The notes under the pieces: model-generated
Database searches by the model: none
What the model was told of the DNA's origin: nothing
What the model saw: the letters and a program-made list of their open reading frames with translations, nothing else
Assembly (NCBI RefSeq): GCF_002002735.1
Contig: NZ_MUNY01000045.1
Location: 1-64,000 of the forward strand
Direction: 5' to 3'
Length of the DNA stretch: 64,000 nt
From: Algoriphagus sp. A40
GTDB lineage: Bacteria > Bacteroidota > Bacteroidia > Cytophagales > Cyclobacteriaceae
Made by a program: the position numbers and the translations under genes
Shown here: piece after piece, positions 35,538-43,676 of the stretch
Numbering within the stretch: position 1 is the stretch's first letter
Layout of the letters: each line of letters opens with the position of its first letter

Positions 35538-37994
35538 TCATTCGCTCCTCAAGCTTTCCACAGGATTCGCCAAAGCAGCCTTCACACTCCTTAAACAGAT
35601 CGTGCCAAATGCGATCAGCAAGGTAACCGCAGCGGCTACTCCGTAAATCCACCAGGCGATATCGATGTGATAGGCGAAGTTTTGCAGCCACAAATCCATA
35701 AAGAAATAGCCTGCCGGAAAAGCAATAACCAGTGAAATCCCCACCAATTTGATAAAGTCCTTGGCTAGCATTCCTACGATCTGGCTTACGGTTGATCCTA
35801 GCACTTTCCTGATTCCGATCTCCTTGATCCGCTGTTCTGCGGTGAATGTGACCAACCCAAATAACCCCAAGCAGGCTACGAAAATGGTCATCAAGGCAAG
35901 GACAGTAAGAAATGACCCAATCTTCGCTTCCTGGATATAGGTTTCATTGTACAGCTCATCCAAAAAGGCATAATGGAAAGCCTCGCCCGAATTGAAGCCC
36001 GCCCAAGTCTGCTCCATATCTGTAAGCAAGCCCGGAATATCCCGGTTGTCCACTTTTAAGATTAGGCTGTAATAAGGGTTATAAACCATCATCAAAGGCC
36101 GGATAGGCTCCCTCAAAGATCTGGCAACAAAATCCTTAACGACACCAACGACCCTCACTTCTTGCCTGCCACCCTGATTGTCCGTCATCTTTTCAAAGAC
36201 TTTCCCGATTGGATCTTCAGCAATTCCCAATTCTCTGGCAGCTGTTTGGTTGAGGATTATGTTATTTTCTTCCGAACCGAGGTCCAAAGAAAAATTTCTC
36301 CCAGCCACGATTTCCATTCCCAGGGTAGGGATATATTCTTCATCGATCCCATATTGGGTCAACCTCAATGAGCCTGAAGGAGAATCATCCATTACCAGAT
36401 TTTGACTGCTAGTATCGGTTGGACCAGATGGTATATAGGCTGATTTAGTGATGTTTTGAACACGAGGATCCGCCTTTAATTTATCTCTGAATACATCCAA
36501 ATGGTCTCCCAAAAGTCCCGCATCACGCAAGACAATCAATTGCTCCTTTTCATAGCCAAGATCTTTATTCTGGATGTAATTCATCTGTTGGGAGACCACC
36601 AACGCACCGATAATCAAGGCCACGGAAACTGCAAATTGAAACACCACCAAGGTACTTCTAAAGGCTCCGCGGCCACTTTTCGATATCTTTTTCTTCAACG
36701 ATTCGATCGGTTTGAATCCCGAAAGGAAAAATGCAGGATATCCTCCTGCCAAGATCGTTACTAACAGCACCATTACCCCAAGAGAAATCAGGATTTCGGG
36801 CTGGATAAGCGTTTGCATCGAAAGGGATTTGTCTGCGAAATCATTGAAAAAAGGAATGGCAATCTTGGCCAAGATTCCTCCCAATATCATCGCGATGCAA
36901 ACTGCCACAAAAGACTCAGATAAGAACTGGAAGACTAGATTTTGCTTATCAGAACCCATCACTTTTCTCACGCCGATTTCCTTTGCCCGCTGCGAAGCCC
37001 CGGCGGTGGACAGGTTCATGAAATTGATGCAGGCAATCAGCAGCATAAAGACCGCAATTGCACAATAGATCAAGACGGTCTGTTTGTCACCTCCGGCTTC
37101 AAAATCGCCTTTCCCTGCATAAAGTGGATTGAGATGGATCGCAGTGACGGGTTGGAGCTTGAAGTAAACGTGATTTCCTTTTTCAAAAAACTCCTCGAAA
37201 CCCATCCCTAAACCCTGTTGCATCTGGCCTTCCATATATTTCTTCGAAAGGGCAAGAAGCTTAGACTCCACCTGGGATTTTTCAGTTCCCTCATTCAAAA
37301 GCAAATAGGTCACATAGCTTCCGGAAAGCCAACTTTGGTTCTTTGCATCGGAATTCCCCAGCATCGATCCCAGCATATCAAACTGGAAATGCACGTTTTC
37401 CGGGATGTTCTCAATGACACCCGTAATGGTATAGTCCCCGGCAAAATTGTGGTATTCACTCGAATAATAGCCGAGATCTTCCAGTTTGATGACCTGATTG
37501 ATGGGGTTTTTAGAGTCAAAAAGAGCCTTCGCCTGATCCTCAGTAATGACTAGCGTATTTGGTTTGTTTAGTGCTGTGGATGGATCTCCGCTGATAAAAG
37601 GAAGGTCGTAGATTTCAAAGAAGTTGGGATCCACAAAGGCAGTGGTTCCTTTTCGAATCACTTTTTCACCCATGCGGATTTTGGTATCCGAACTCAACTT
37701 AATCACTCGTGTACTGGCTTCAACTTCAGGAATTTCATCCTTGAAAGTCTGGGCCACGGGAGCCATCACACTGGCTTCATTCAGAAACTCTTCCCCAATC
37801 TTGGCATCCAGATTTACGCGATAGATCCGGTCCGAATTGGCAAAGAAACGATCGTAGCTAAACTCCTCGATTACATACAGGCTGATCACCACAGTGGTGG
37901 CGATTCCCAAGGTAAGCCCAAGAATATTGATGAAAGACACCAACTTATTCTTCATGAGACTTCTCCAGGCGATTTTAAAGTAAGTTTTGAGCAT
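35538..37994 (-). CDS. Duplicated MacB/FtsX-type ABC permease (P13), first gene of block E
   Basis: 818 residues; starts MLKTYFKIAWRSLMKNKLVSF. Coupling motifs RAKEIGVRKVMGSD with FQFLSES, and RIKEIGIRKVLGST with MLAKDF; it ends NPVESLRSE. The first extracytoplasmic domain has a Tyr-rich insert (LEDLGYYSSEYHNFAGDY, about residue 170). Its start lies 101 nt from the -24/-12-like element at 38095-38110, and the AT-rich leader repeat follows the element. It should drive P13-P12 before the convergent DUF6644-like gene. Confidence 0.95.
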   Translation of the reverse strand: MLKTYFKIAWRSLMKNKLVSFINILGLTLGIATTVVISLYVIEEFSYDRFFANSDRIYRVNLDAKIGEEFLNEASVMAPVAQTFKDEIPEVEASTRVIKLSSDTKIRMGEKVIRKGTTAFVDPNFFEIYDLPFISGDPSTALNKPNTLVITEDQAKALFDSKNPINQVIKLEDLGYYSSEYHNFAGDYTITGVIENIPENVHFQFDMLGSMLGNSDAKNQSWLSGSYVTYLLLNEGTEKSQVESKLLALSKKYMEGQMQQGLGMGFEEFFEKGNHVYFKLQPVTAIHLNPLYAGKGDFEAGGDKQTVLIYCAIAVFMLLIACINFMNLSTAGASQRAKEIGVRKVMGSDKQNLVFQFLSESFVAVCIAMILGGILAKIAIPFFNDFADKSLSMQTLIQPEILISLGVMVLLVTILAGGYPAFFLSGFKPIESLKKKISKSGRGAFRSTLVVFQFAVSVALIIGALVVSQQMNYIQNKDLGYEKEQLIVLRDAGLLGDHLDVFRDKLKADPRVQNITKSAYIPSGPTDTSSQNLVMDDSPSGSLRLTQYGIDEEYIPTLGMEIVAGRNFSLDLGSEENNIILNQTAARELGIAEDPIGKVFEKMTDNQGGRQEVRVVGVVKDFVARSLREPIRPLMMVYNPYYSLILKVDNRDIPGLLTDMEQTWAGFNSGEAFHYAFLDELYNETYIQEAKIGSFLTVLALMTIFVACLGLFGLVTFTAEQRIKEIGIRKVLGSTVSQIVGMLAKDFIKLVGISLVIAFPAGYFFMDLWLQNFAYHIDIAWWIYGVAAAVTLLIAFGTICLRSVKAALANPVESLRSE

Positions 37995-38094
37995 GATCTG
38001 AATTGGAAAATTTTAAAATTGAAAGATTGAAAGATTATGGACTCTGCCAGATATCCATTCTTTCAATTCTACCTAGAAGTTCTCGATAAAAGAA

Positions 38095-38110
38095 TTCCAC
38101 TTTTATGCCA
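38095..38110 (-). promoter_or_regulatory. Sigma-54-like -24/-12 element for P13-P12
   Basis: Minus strand TGGCATAAAAGTGGAA; 15 of 16 bases equal the DUF4097 promoter element at 47192-47207. Confidence 0.6.
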
Positions 38111-38169
38111 CTATAAATCTTCGCTAATGCCCTCAAAAAGGCATAATTTGAAAAATAGATTTTTAAGCT

Positions 38170-38198
38170 CGGACGCTTTTGTTCGCTCTCGGGCAAAA
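38170..38198. promoter_or_regulatory. Activator-like upstream site of block E
   Basis: Plus strand CGGACGCTTTTGTTCG, then CTCTCGGGCAAAA. The gap to the -24 edge is 59 bp, as at the DUF4097 gene. Confidence 0.6.
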
Positions 38199-38403
38199 TA
38201 GATCCGATAGCTCTTTCTATGTGGGAAAGGTTGGAAAGTTTTAAAGTTTAAAAGTTATGGGTTAGTGGAAAGGTTAAAAGGTTGGAAAGTTTAGGGACTC
38301 AAAGGTCAAGTTGAAATTGAACCTCAACCTTTCCCAGACCTCGTCAATCGTAAATCATAAATCGTAAATCCTTCTTGGTTCTTGATACTTACATCCTGTT
38401 ACT

Positions 38404-40830
38404 TTATTCATTCTTCAGACTTTTGATCGGATTGGCTTTGATGCTTTTGAACGACTGTAGATAGATCGTTGCCAAAGCCAAAACCAAACAGGATCCCGCC
38501 GCCAGCACAATCACCCAAATCTCGACTCCGGTTCGATAAGCGAATTCTTCCAACCAACCCTGCATCACATAGATGGAAAGTGGGACGGCAAAGACCATCG
38601 CAATCAGAATCAACTTCATGTAGGACTTGGAAAGCAAAAGGAATATCTCCAGCATGGAGGCTCCAAACACCTTTCTGATGCCGATTTCCTTCACCCGCAG
38701 ATGGGCTGTGAAGGAAGTCAGTCCAAACAAGCCAAGAATCGCAATAGCAATCGAACCCAGGGTCAAGGCCCAAAGCAGTCCTTCCATCCGCATTTCGGAC
38801 TGATACAACTTCCCGAAATCTTCATCCAGAAAGGTATAATTCATAGGGACTCTCGGCTCATAGACTTTCCATGCAGCCTGAAGTTCAGCAATTCCAGCTT
38901 TCAAATCCCCACCCTGTAGCCTGACAGAAATGTAATCCCGCAGGAAATAGTCATGCATGTACTCGATCACCAGTGGCTTGATTTCATTCCGAAAGGACTC
39001 AAAATTAAAATCCTCCACCAACCCTATGACTTCCAAGGTTGCCTCGTCATTGGCTCCTTGGTTTTTGACGATCAACTGACCAATAGGACTTTCGCTGATG
39101 CCAAGGATTTCGGCGGCTTTTTGGTTAAGGATAACCTTCTTGACATCCGCCCCTGCTACCGATGCGAAATTCCTTCCATCGATAAGCCTAAACTTATACG
39201 TTTCCAGGTAGTTATGATCGGACTCGTACCAGTTCATCCCCTGTTGCAGTGTAGAGGTAGGTGAGTTGAATGAGCGCATCTGAAATTGCTCAGCCATAGG
39301 AATTCCCGTTGAAAAGCTCATCCCCTGGACTTGGGTACTCGAAGCAAATCTTCCCAAAAAGTCCTCCCGCTGGTGATTTTCGATCTCCCCGTCGTTGTGG
39401 ATGATGAGCAGCTGCTCACGGGAAAAACCCGGATCACTTTGCTGGATGTAATTGAGCTGGCGCTGGACGATCAGGGTACAGATGATCAGCGTGAGCGTGG
39501 TCGCAAACTGAAATACCACCAGCCCGTTTCGGAAGCTATGGGAGTTTTTACCCACGCTGAGCTGCCTTTTCAAAACCAGAATCGGCCGGAAAGAGGAAAG
39601 ATAAAATGCCGGGTAAAAGCCCGAAAGGAAAGTAAGCACCACGATCAAAGCCGGAACAGTGGCCAGGATCAAGGAGTTTTGAAGCAGATTGAAGTCGATA
39701 TTTTTCCCGGAAAGCTGGTTAAACACCCCGTTAGAAAGCTCCACCAAGACCAGTGAAACTGCGACGGAACCCAAGACCAAAAGAAAAGCCTCAGTCAAAA
39801 ACTGCCAGATCAGTTGGCGCTGGCCGGAGCCCATCACTTTTCGCACTCCCACCTCCATGGTCCGCAGTCCTGCTTTGGCCGTGGCCAGGTTCATGAAATT
39901 GATGCAGGCCAAAAGCAAAACGAACACCCCTACCAATCCAAAGAGGTACACATAGCTTTCGTAGCCATTTGGTTTGATCTCCCGCAGCAAATGAGACTGC
40001 AAGTGAATGTCCCGCACGGGCATAAGTTTCAGGTTGTATTCGGAGTTTTCACCTTCTCCTTCCAAGGCTGGAAGCGCAAATTTGGCCACCAGCTGATCGA
40101 GCTTCCCGGCTACTTCGCTTTGCTTTTCCTTGGGGAATTTGACGTAGGTATAGAGGATTGCCCAGCTCCAGTTGTCCATCAAGAAAATCTCCCGATGCAT
40201 CTCAGGCTCATAGACCAGCATGTCAAATTCTAGGTGAGACTGCTCGGGAATCTCCTCCACCACTGCAGCCACTTGTCGTGGATTGGGATTGTTGCTTCCG
40301 ATCAGCAGCGTCTTGCCAATCACCTCCTGTGGACTCAGGTCACCAAAGTATTTTTGGGCAGCAGCGGTAGTAATTACGATGTGATCCGGGCCCGAAAGGG
40401 CTTTTTCCGTACTTCCTGCAGCCAAAGGCAAATCGAAAACTTCAAAGAAGCCGGGTTCAGCATAGAAAACTTTATCCTCACGGAACACCTGATCTTTGTT
40501 GACACCTTCCGCCGGTTGCACCGTAAAGTCATTCCATTTCAACAATCTGGTGACGGCTTCTACCTCCGGAATATCGGTCTGAATCCTGGGCCCCAAAGGC
40601 GGTGGTGCAGTGGCATAGCTGGCCGTCGCAAAGTCACCCCAATGGGAACTGACACGGAAGACATTTTCCGAGTTGGGGAAAAATCGGTCGTAGCTCCTTT
40701 CGTCCTGGACAAAAAGCATGATCATCAAAAACCCGCTGATCCCCAGAGTGAGTCCAAAGCCGTTCAGCAATGTGTAGAGTCTGTTCTTCTTGAGCGTTCT
40801 CCAGGCGATTTTTAGGTAGTTTCGGAACAT
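38404..40830 (-). CDS. Duplicated MacB/FtsX-type ABC permease (P14), last gene of block F
   Basis: 808 residues from MFRNYLKIAWRTLKKNRLYTL; a start 23 codons upstream (40899) would only translate spacer repeat and is rejected. Coupling motif 1 is RTMEVGVRKVMGSG with WQFLTEA (Met before Glu, as in P10 and P17); motif 2 is RVKEIGIRKVFGAS with LLSKSYM, where Phe replaces Leu. It ends NPIKSLKNE. The second extracytoplasmic domain keeps EVIGLVEDFNFESF, with Leu-Val-Glu in place of Val-Val-Lys. It lies 211 nt downstream of P15 with no promoter-like element between. Confidence 0.95.
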   Translation of the reverse strand: MFRNYLKIAWRTLKKNRLYTLLNGFGLTLGISGFLMIMLFVQDERSYDRFFPNSENVFRVSSHWGDFATASYATAPPPLGPRIQTDIPEVEAVTRLLKWNDFTVQPAEGVNKDQVFREDKVFYAEPGFFEVFDLPLAAGSTEKALSGPDHIVITTAAAQKYFGDLSPQEVIGKTLLIGSNNPNPRQVAAVVEEIPEQSHLEFDMLVYEPEMHREIFLMDNWSWAILYTYVKFPKEKQSEVAGKLDQLVAKFALPALEGEGENSEYNLKLMPVRDIHLQSHLLREIKPNGYESYVYLFGLVGVFVLLLACINFMNLATAKAGLRTMEVGVRKVMGSGQRQLIWQFLTEAFLLVLGSVAVSLVLVELSNGVFNQLSGKNIDFNLLQNSLILATVPALIVVLTFLSGFYPAFYLSSFRPILVLKRQLSVGKNSHSFRNGLVVFQFATTLTLIICTLIVQRQLNYIQQSDPGFSREQLLIIHNDGEIENHQREDFLGRFASSTQVQGMSFSTGIPMAEQFQMRSFNSPTSTLQQGMNWYESDHNYLETYKFRLIDGRNFASVAGADVKKVILNQKAAEILGISESPIGQLIVKNQGANDEATLEVIGLVEDFNFESFRNEIKPLVIEYMHDYFLRDYISVRLQGGDLKAGIAELQAAWKVYEPRVPMNYTFLDEDFGKLYQSEMRMEGLLWALTLGSIAIAILGLFGLTSFTAHLRVKEIGIRKVFGASMLEIFLLLSKSYMKLILIAMVFAVPLSIYVMQGWLEEFAYRTGVEIWVIVLAAGSCLVLALATIYLQSFKSIKANPIKSLKNE

Positions 40831-41041
40831 TGGAATTGGAAAATTAAAGTTGCAAAGGGGTAAAGTTGAAAGGTTTCCTAAGGTCAAGGACTTAAACACT
40901 ATTCAAGGCCTCGTAAATCGTATTTCGTAAATCTTAAATCCTTCTTGCCTCTGATTTCTTGTCTCTTGTTTCTTTGCTTCGACTCCGCTCAACATGACAG
41001 AGATTCTTGATACTTGCTACTTAAATCTTGCTACTACGTCA
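40831..41041. repeat. Array spacer repeat, copy P14/P15
   Basis: Short leader (GGAATTGGAAAATTAAAGTT), core GGTTTCCTAAGGTCAAGGAC...AAACACTATTCAAGGCCTCG, tail of CGTAAATC and TTCTTGTCTCTTGTTTC repeats with the REP-like GCTTCGACTCCGCTC at 40976-40990. Confidence 0.75.
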
Positions 41042-43477
41042 CTACTCCCCTTTCAGCGTGGTTGCAGGATTGATTCGCGCAGATTTGATCGCATGATAAC
41101 TGATGGTTCCCAGTGCCATCGCTGTCGCCATTACTCCTGCTAATGCAAAGCTTTGCCAGCCTAAATCGATTTTGTATTCGTAATCTTTGAGCCAATTATT
41201 CAGCAGATAGTAGGCGATCGGAGTAGCCAAAACCAGGGAAGCTAGGATCATGTAGACGAATTTTTGCGTCAGCATCCCATAAATCCCCTGAAGCGAAGCC
41301 CCCAGGACTTTTCGGATGCTCATTTCTTTGGTTCGCTGCTCCACCATGTAAGCTGAAAGTGCAAACAAACCCAGACAAGCCACCAGGATGGCAAGGAAAG
41401 CAAAGCTGGTAAAGATGATTTTGATCCTTCGGACATTGTCATACATCTGAGCAAAGGAATCATCCATGAAAGCATAGCGAAAAGCGAGATTTGGCGCAAA
41501 GCCAGTCCATTTTTCCTCTATTGATTTCAGCAATCCAGGCATATCGGCAGTATTCGTCTTGACAGAAATGATGGTGTTGCTTTTCCCCAAGAACATCGCG
41601 AGTGGCTCCACACGCTCTTTCATGTTGTCAAATCGGAAGTCTTTCACGACTCCGATAATCTCATTCAGCTGGCCGAATCGGGACACTTTTTTCCCAATCG
41701 GATCCGAGATATTCAGCTCCTTGACCATCTGCTCATTCACGATGACCCCCTCCCGATCAGTGGCTATGGTCTTATCGAAGTTCCTTCCGGCAATCAGCTC
41801 GATTCCCAAGGTTTTCAGATAGTCTTCGTCGATCTGCCAGACCTGTCCGGGAACCGTTTCATCGATGTTTTCACGGCCCTCGTTGACAAAAGAGTTGCCG
41901 TTTCGTTTGGTATTTTCGAGAGGCAGATAGTCGCTGATCGTGACAGATTCGATTCCCTGAATCCGTTCAAGTTCTTCTTTGAACACCTCATCTTTATCCC
42001 CCAGCATATTGGTGCCATAGAGCTGGATGACCTGGTCTTTTTCAAAACCGACTTTGGAAGTAAGGATAAAGGACAACTGCTCATTGATCACGAGTGTGCC
42101 AATGATCAGGATGATCGAAACGGTGAATTGAAAGACCACCATACTGGTTTGAAAACCTCCCGATTTGCTTCCCAATCGAAGCTTGCCTTTCAGTACGTTG
42201 ATCGGAGCAAAACCTGAAAGATAAATTGAAGGATAAAATCCTGCGATCCCACCCACCAGCAAAGCTGAAACCAGGAGAATTGGGACAAAGAACACATTAT
42301 CCCAAGGCATGGAAAGCGCAATCCCGGTCATCTCCTGAAAAACCGGCATAAAGGTCTGAGCCAATACAATTCCTATCACAAATGCGATGAAGGTGAGCAG
42401 CATGGATTCGGACAAAAACTGAAAAATCAAATGGCCGCGACTAGAACCGACCACCTTGCGCAAACCCACTTCTTTGGCCCGGTTGGCGGATTTTGCGGTG
42501 GAAAGGTTCACGAAATTGATCGAGGCCAGCATAAGGATAAAAAGGGCCACTGTCCCAAAAACCCAAACGATTTTGATATCATTTCTAAAAGGAGAATCAC
42601 TCTCAATAGCTGCTGAATGGAGATGGATTTCTTCCAAAGGTTGCAGATAGACTTTGGCATTTTTCTCGATTGTCTCAGCCATCGCCAATCCGGCCGCCGC
42701 CATTGCTGGCTTCAGGTACTTGGAGACTACCGTCGTACCCAACGTATTGCTAAAAGCGGCCACATTCGTCTCAGGCTGGACAGCGACGTAATTTTTATAG
42801 TTGCTTTGGATCCAGCGATCCTGTTCTCCTTGGCCAAATTCCACTCCTGTCAAGGTCAGGAAATAATCGTAATTCAAGTGAGAATTGGTCGGAAAATCCT
42901 CCATCACTCCGGTGATCTTACGTGGATCTTCCCGGTTGCCATTGAGGTAAATCACATGCCCAATGGGGTTTTGGTCTTTGAAGAATTTCTTGGAAATAGT
43001 CTCGGAAATTACAATGGTCTTGGGTTCAGCCAAAGCTGTTTTGGAATCCCCAAACACCATCGGAATGCTGAAAATATCCAGGATTGCCTGGTCAGCATAG
43101 GTAAATCCCTCCTCATGATGCTGCATTGCTTCATCATCGATCTGGATCTCATTGGTACCCGCTCCATAGAAAAGGTCATTGTCCATGATCCTGCCTGCCT
43201 GCTCTATTTCGTCAAAATCAGCGTCCACGGTTCTGGCCAGATTTGCCGAAAAGTGAACCGTATATTCCGTGGTTCCCGCCATGTCAAGCCTGCCAACCAC
43301 CCGATAGATATTGGCTGAGTTAGGGACATATTTGTCGTAACTCGTCTCGTGAATGATATAGACGGCTATAAGTATGCAGGCTGATATTCCAATGCTGAGT
43401 CCCGCAATGTTTATAAATGAAAACCCCTTGGCTTTGATGAGGTTTCTCCAGGCGATTTTTAGGTAGTTTTTGAGCAT
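41042..43477 (-). CDS. Duplicated MacB/FtsX-type ABC permease (P15), block F
   Basis: 811 residues; starts MLKNYLKIAWRNLIKAKGFSF. Coupling motifs RAKEVGLRKVVGSS with FQFLSES, and RTKEMSIRKVLGAS with MLTQKFV (Met-Ser for Ile-Gly). It ends NPATTLKGE, the Ala form otherwise seen in P3 and P4. Between helix 1 and the conserved IYRV the lead is HETSYDKYVPNSAN. It sits 199 nt downstream of P16 across an array spacer that carries the 18-bp palindrome. Confidence 0.95.
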   Translation of the reverse strand: MLKNYLKIAWRNLIKAKGFSFINIAGLSIGISACILIAVYIIHETSYDKYVPNSANIYRVVGRLDMAGTTEYTVHFSANLARTVDADFDEIEQAGRIMDNDLFYGAGTNEIQIDDEAMQHHEEGFTYADQAILDIFSIPMVFGDSKTALAEPKTIVISETISKKFFKDQNPIGHVIYLNGNREDPRKITGVMEDFPTNSHLNYDYFLTLTGVEFGQGEQDRWIQSNYKNYVAVQPETNVAAFSNTLGTTVVSKYLKPAMAAAGLAMAETIEKNAKVYLQPLEEIHLHSAAIESDSPFRNDIKIVWVFGTVALFILMLASINFVNLSTAKSANRAKEVGLRKVVGSSRGHLIFQFLSESMLLTFIAFVIGIVLAQTFMPVFQEMTGIALSMPWDNVFFVPILLVSALLVGGIAGFYPSIYLSGFAPINVLKGKLRLGSKSGGFQTSMVVFQFTVSIILIIGTLVINEQLSFILTSKVGFEKDQVIQLYGTNMLGDKDEVFKEELERIQGIESVTISDYLPLENTKRNGNSFVNEGRENIDETVPGQVWQIDEDYLKTLGIELIAGRNFDKTIATDREGVIVNEQMVKELNISDPIGKKVSRFGQLNEIIGVVKDFRFDNMKERVEPLAMFLGKSNTIISVKTNTADMPGLLKSIEEKWTGFAPNLAFRYAFMDDSFAQMYDNVRRIKIIFTSFAFLAILVACLGLFALSAYMVEQRTKEMSIRKVLGASLQGIYGMLTQKFVYMILASLVLATPIAYYLLNNWLKDYEYKIDLGWQSFALAGVMATAMALGTISYHAIKSARINPATTLKGE

Positions 43478-43485
43478 TTTCTCAA

Positions 43486-43676
43486 AATTTAAAGATTGGA
43501 AAATTTTAAAATTGGAAGATTAAAGTGGGAAGGTTGTAAGGTTACTTGGGGCCAAGGACTAAAACACTATCCAAGACCTCGTACCCCGATAGCTATCGGG
43601 GCGTATTTCGTAAATCGTAATTTCTCTTGCCTCTCATTTCTTGCCTCTTGATTCTTGATACTTACCTCCTACTTCT
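43486..43676. repeat. Array spacer repeat, copy P15/P16
   Basis: Leader AAAGATTGGAAAATTTTAAA, core GGTTACTTGGGGCCAAGGAC...AACACTATCCAAGACCTCGT, the palindrome at 43584-43601, then a CGTAAATCG and TCTTGCCTCT tail. Confidence 0.75.
43584..43601. mobile_element. 18-bp palindrome CCCCGATAGCTATCGGGG, second copy
   Basis: Identical to 11665-11682, with CGTA directly on each side, and inserted at the same position relative to the spacer core (CCTCGTA) about 32 kb away. Confidence 0.6.

Larger units (their letters stand above)
37995..38403. other. Control region between P14 and P13
   Basis: This 409-bp gap holds the leader repeat (37986-38030), the sigma-54-like element (38095-38110), a small hairpin ATGCC/GGCAT (38127-38144), the upstream site (38170-38198), GGTTGGAAAGTT repeats and a CGTAAATCATAAATCGTAAA tail before the P14 stop. 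No gene is seen. Confidence 0.6.
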
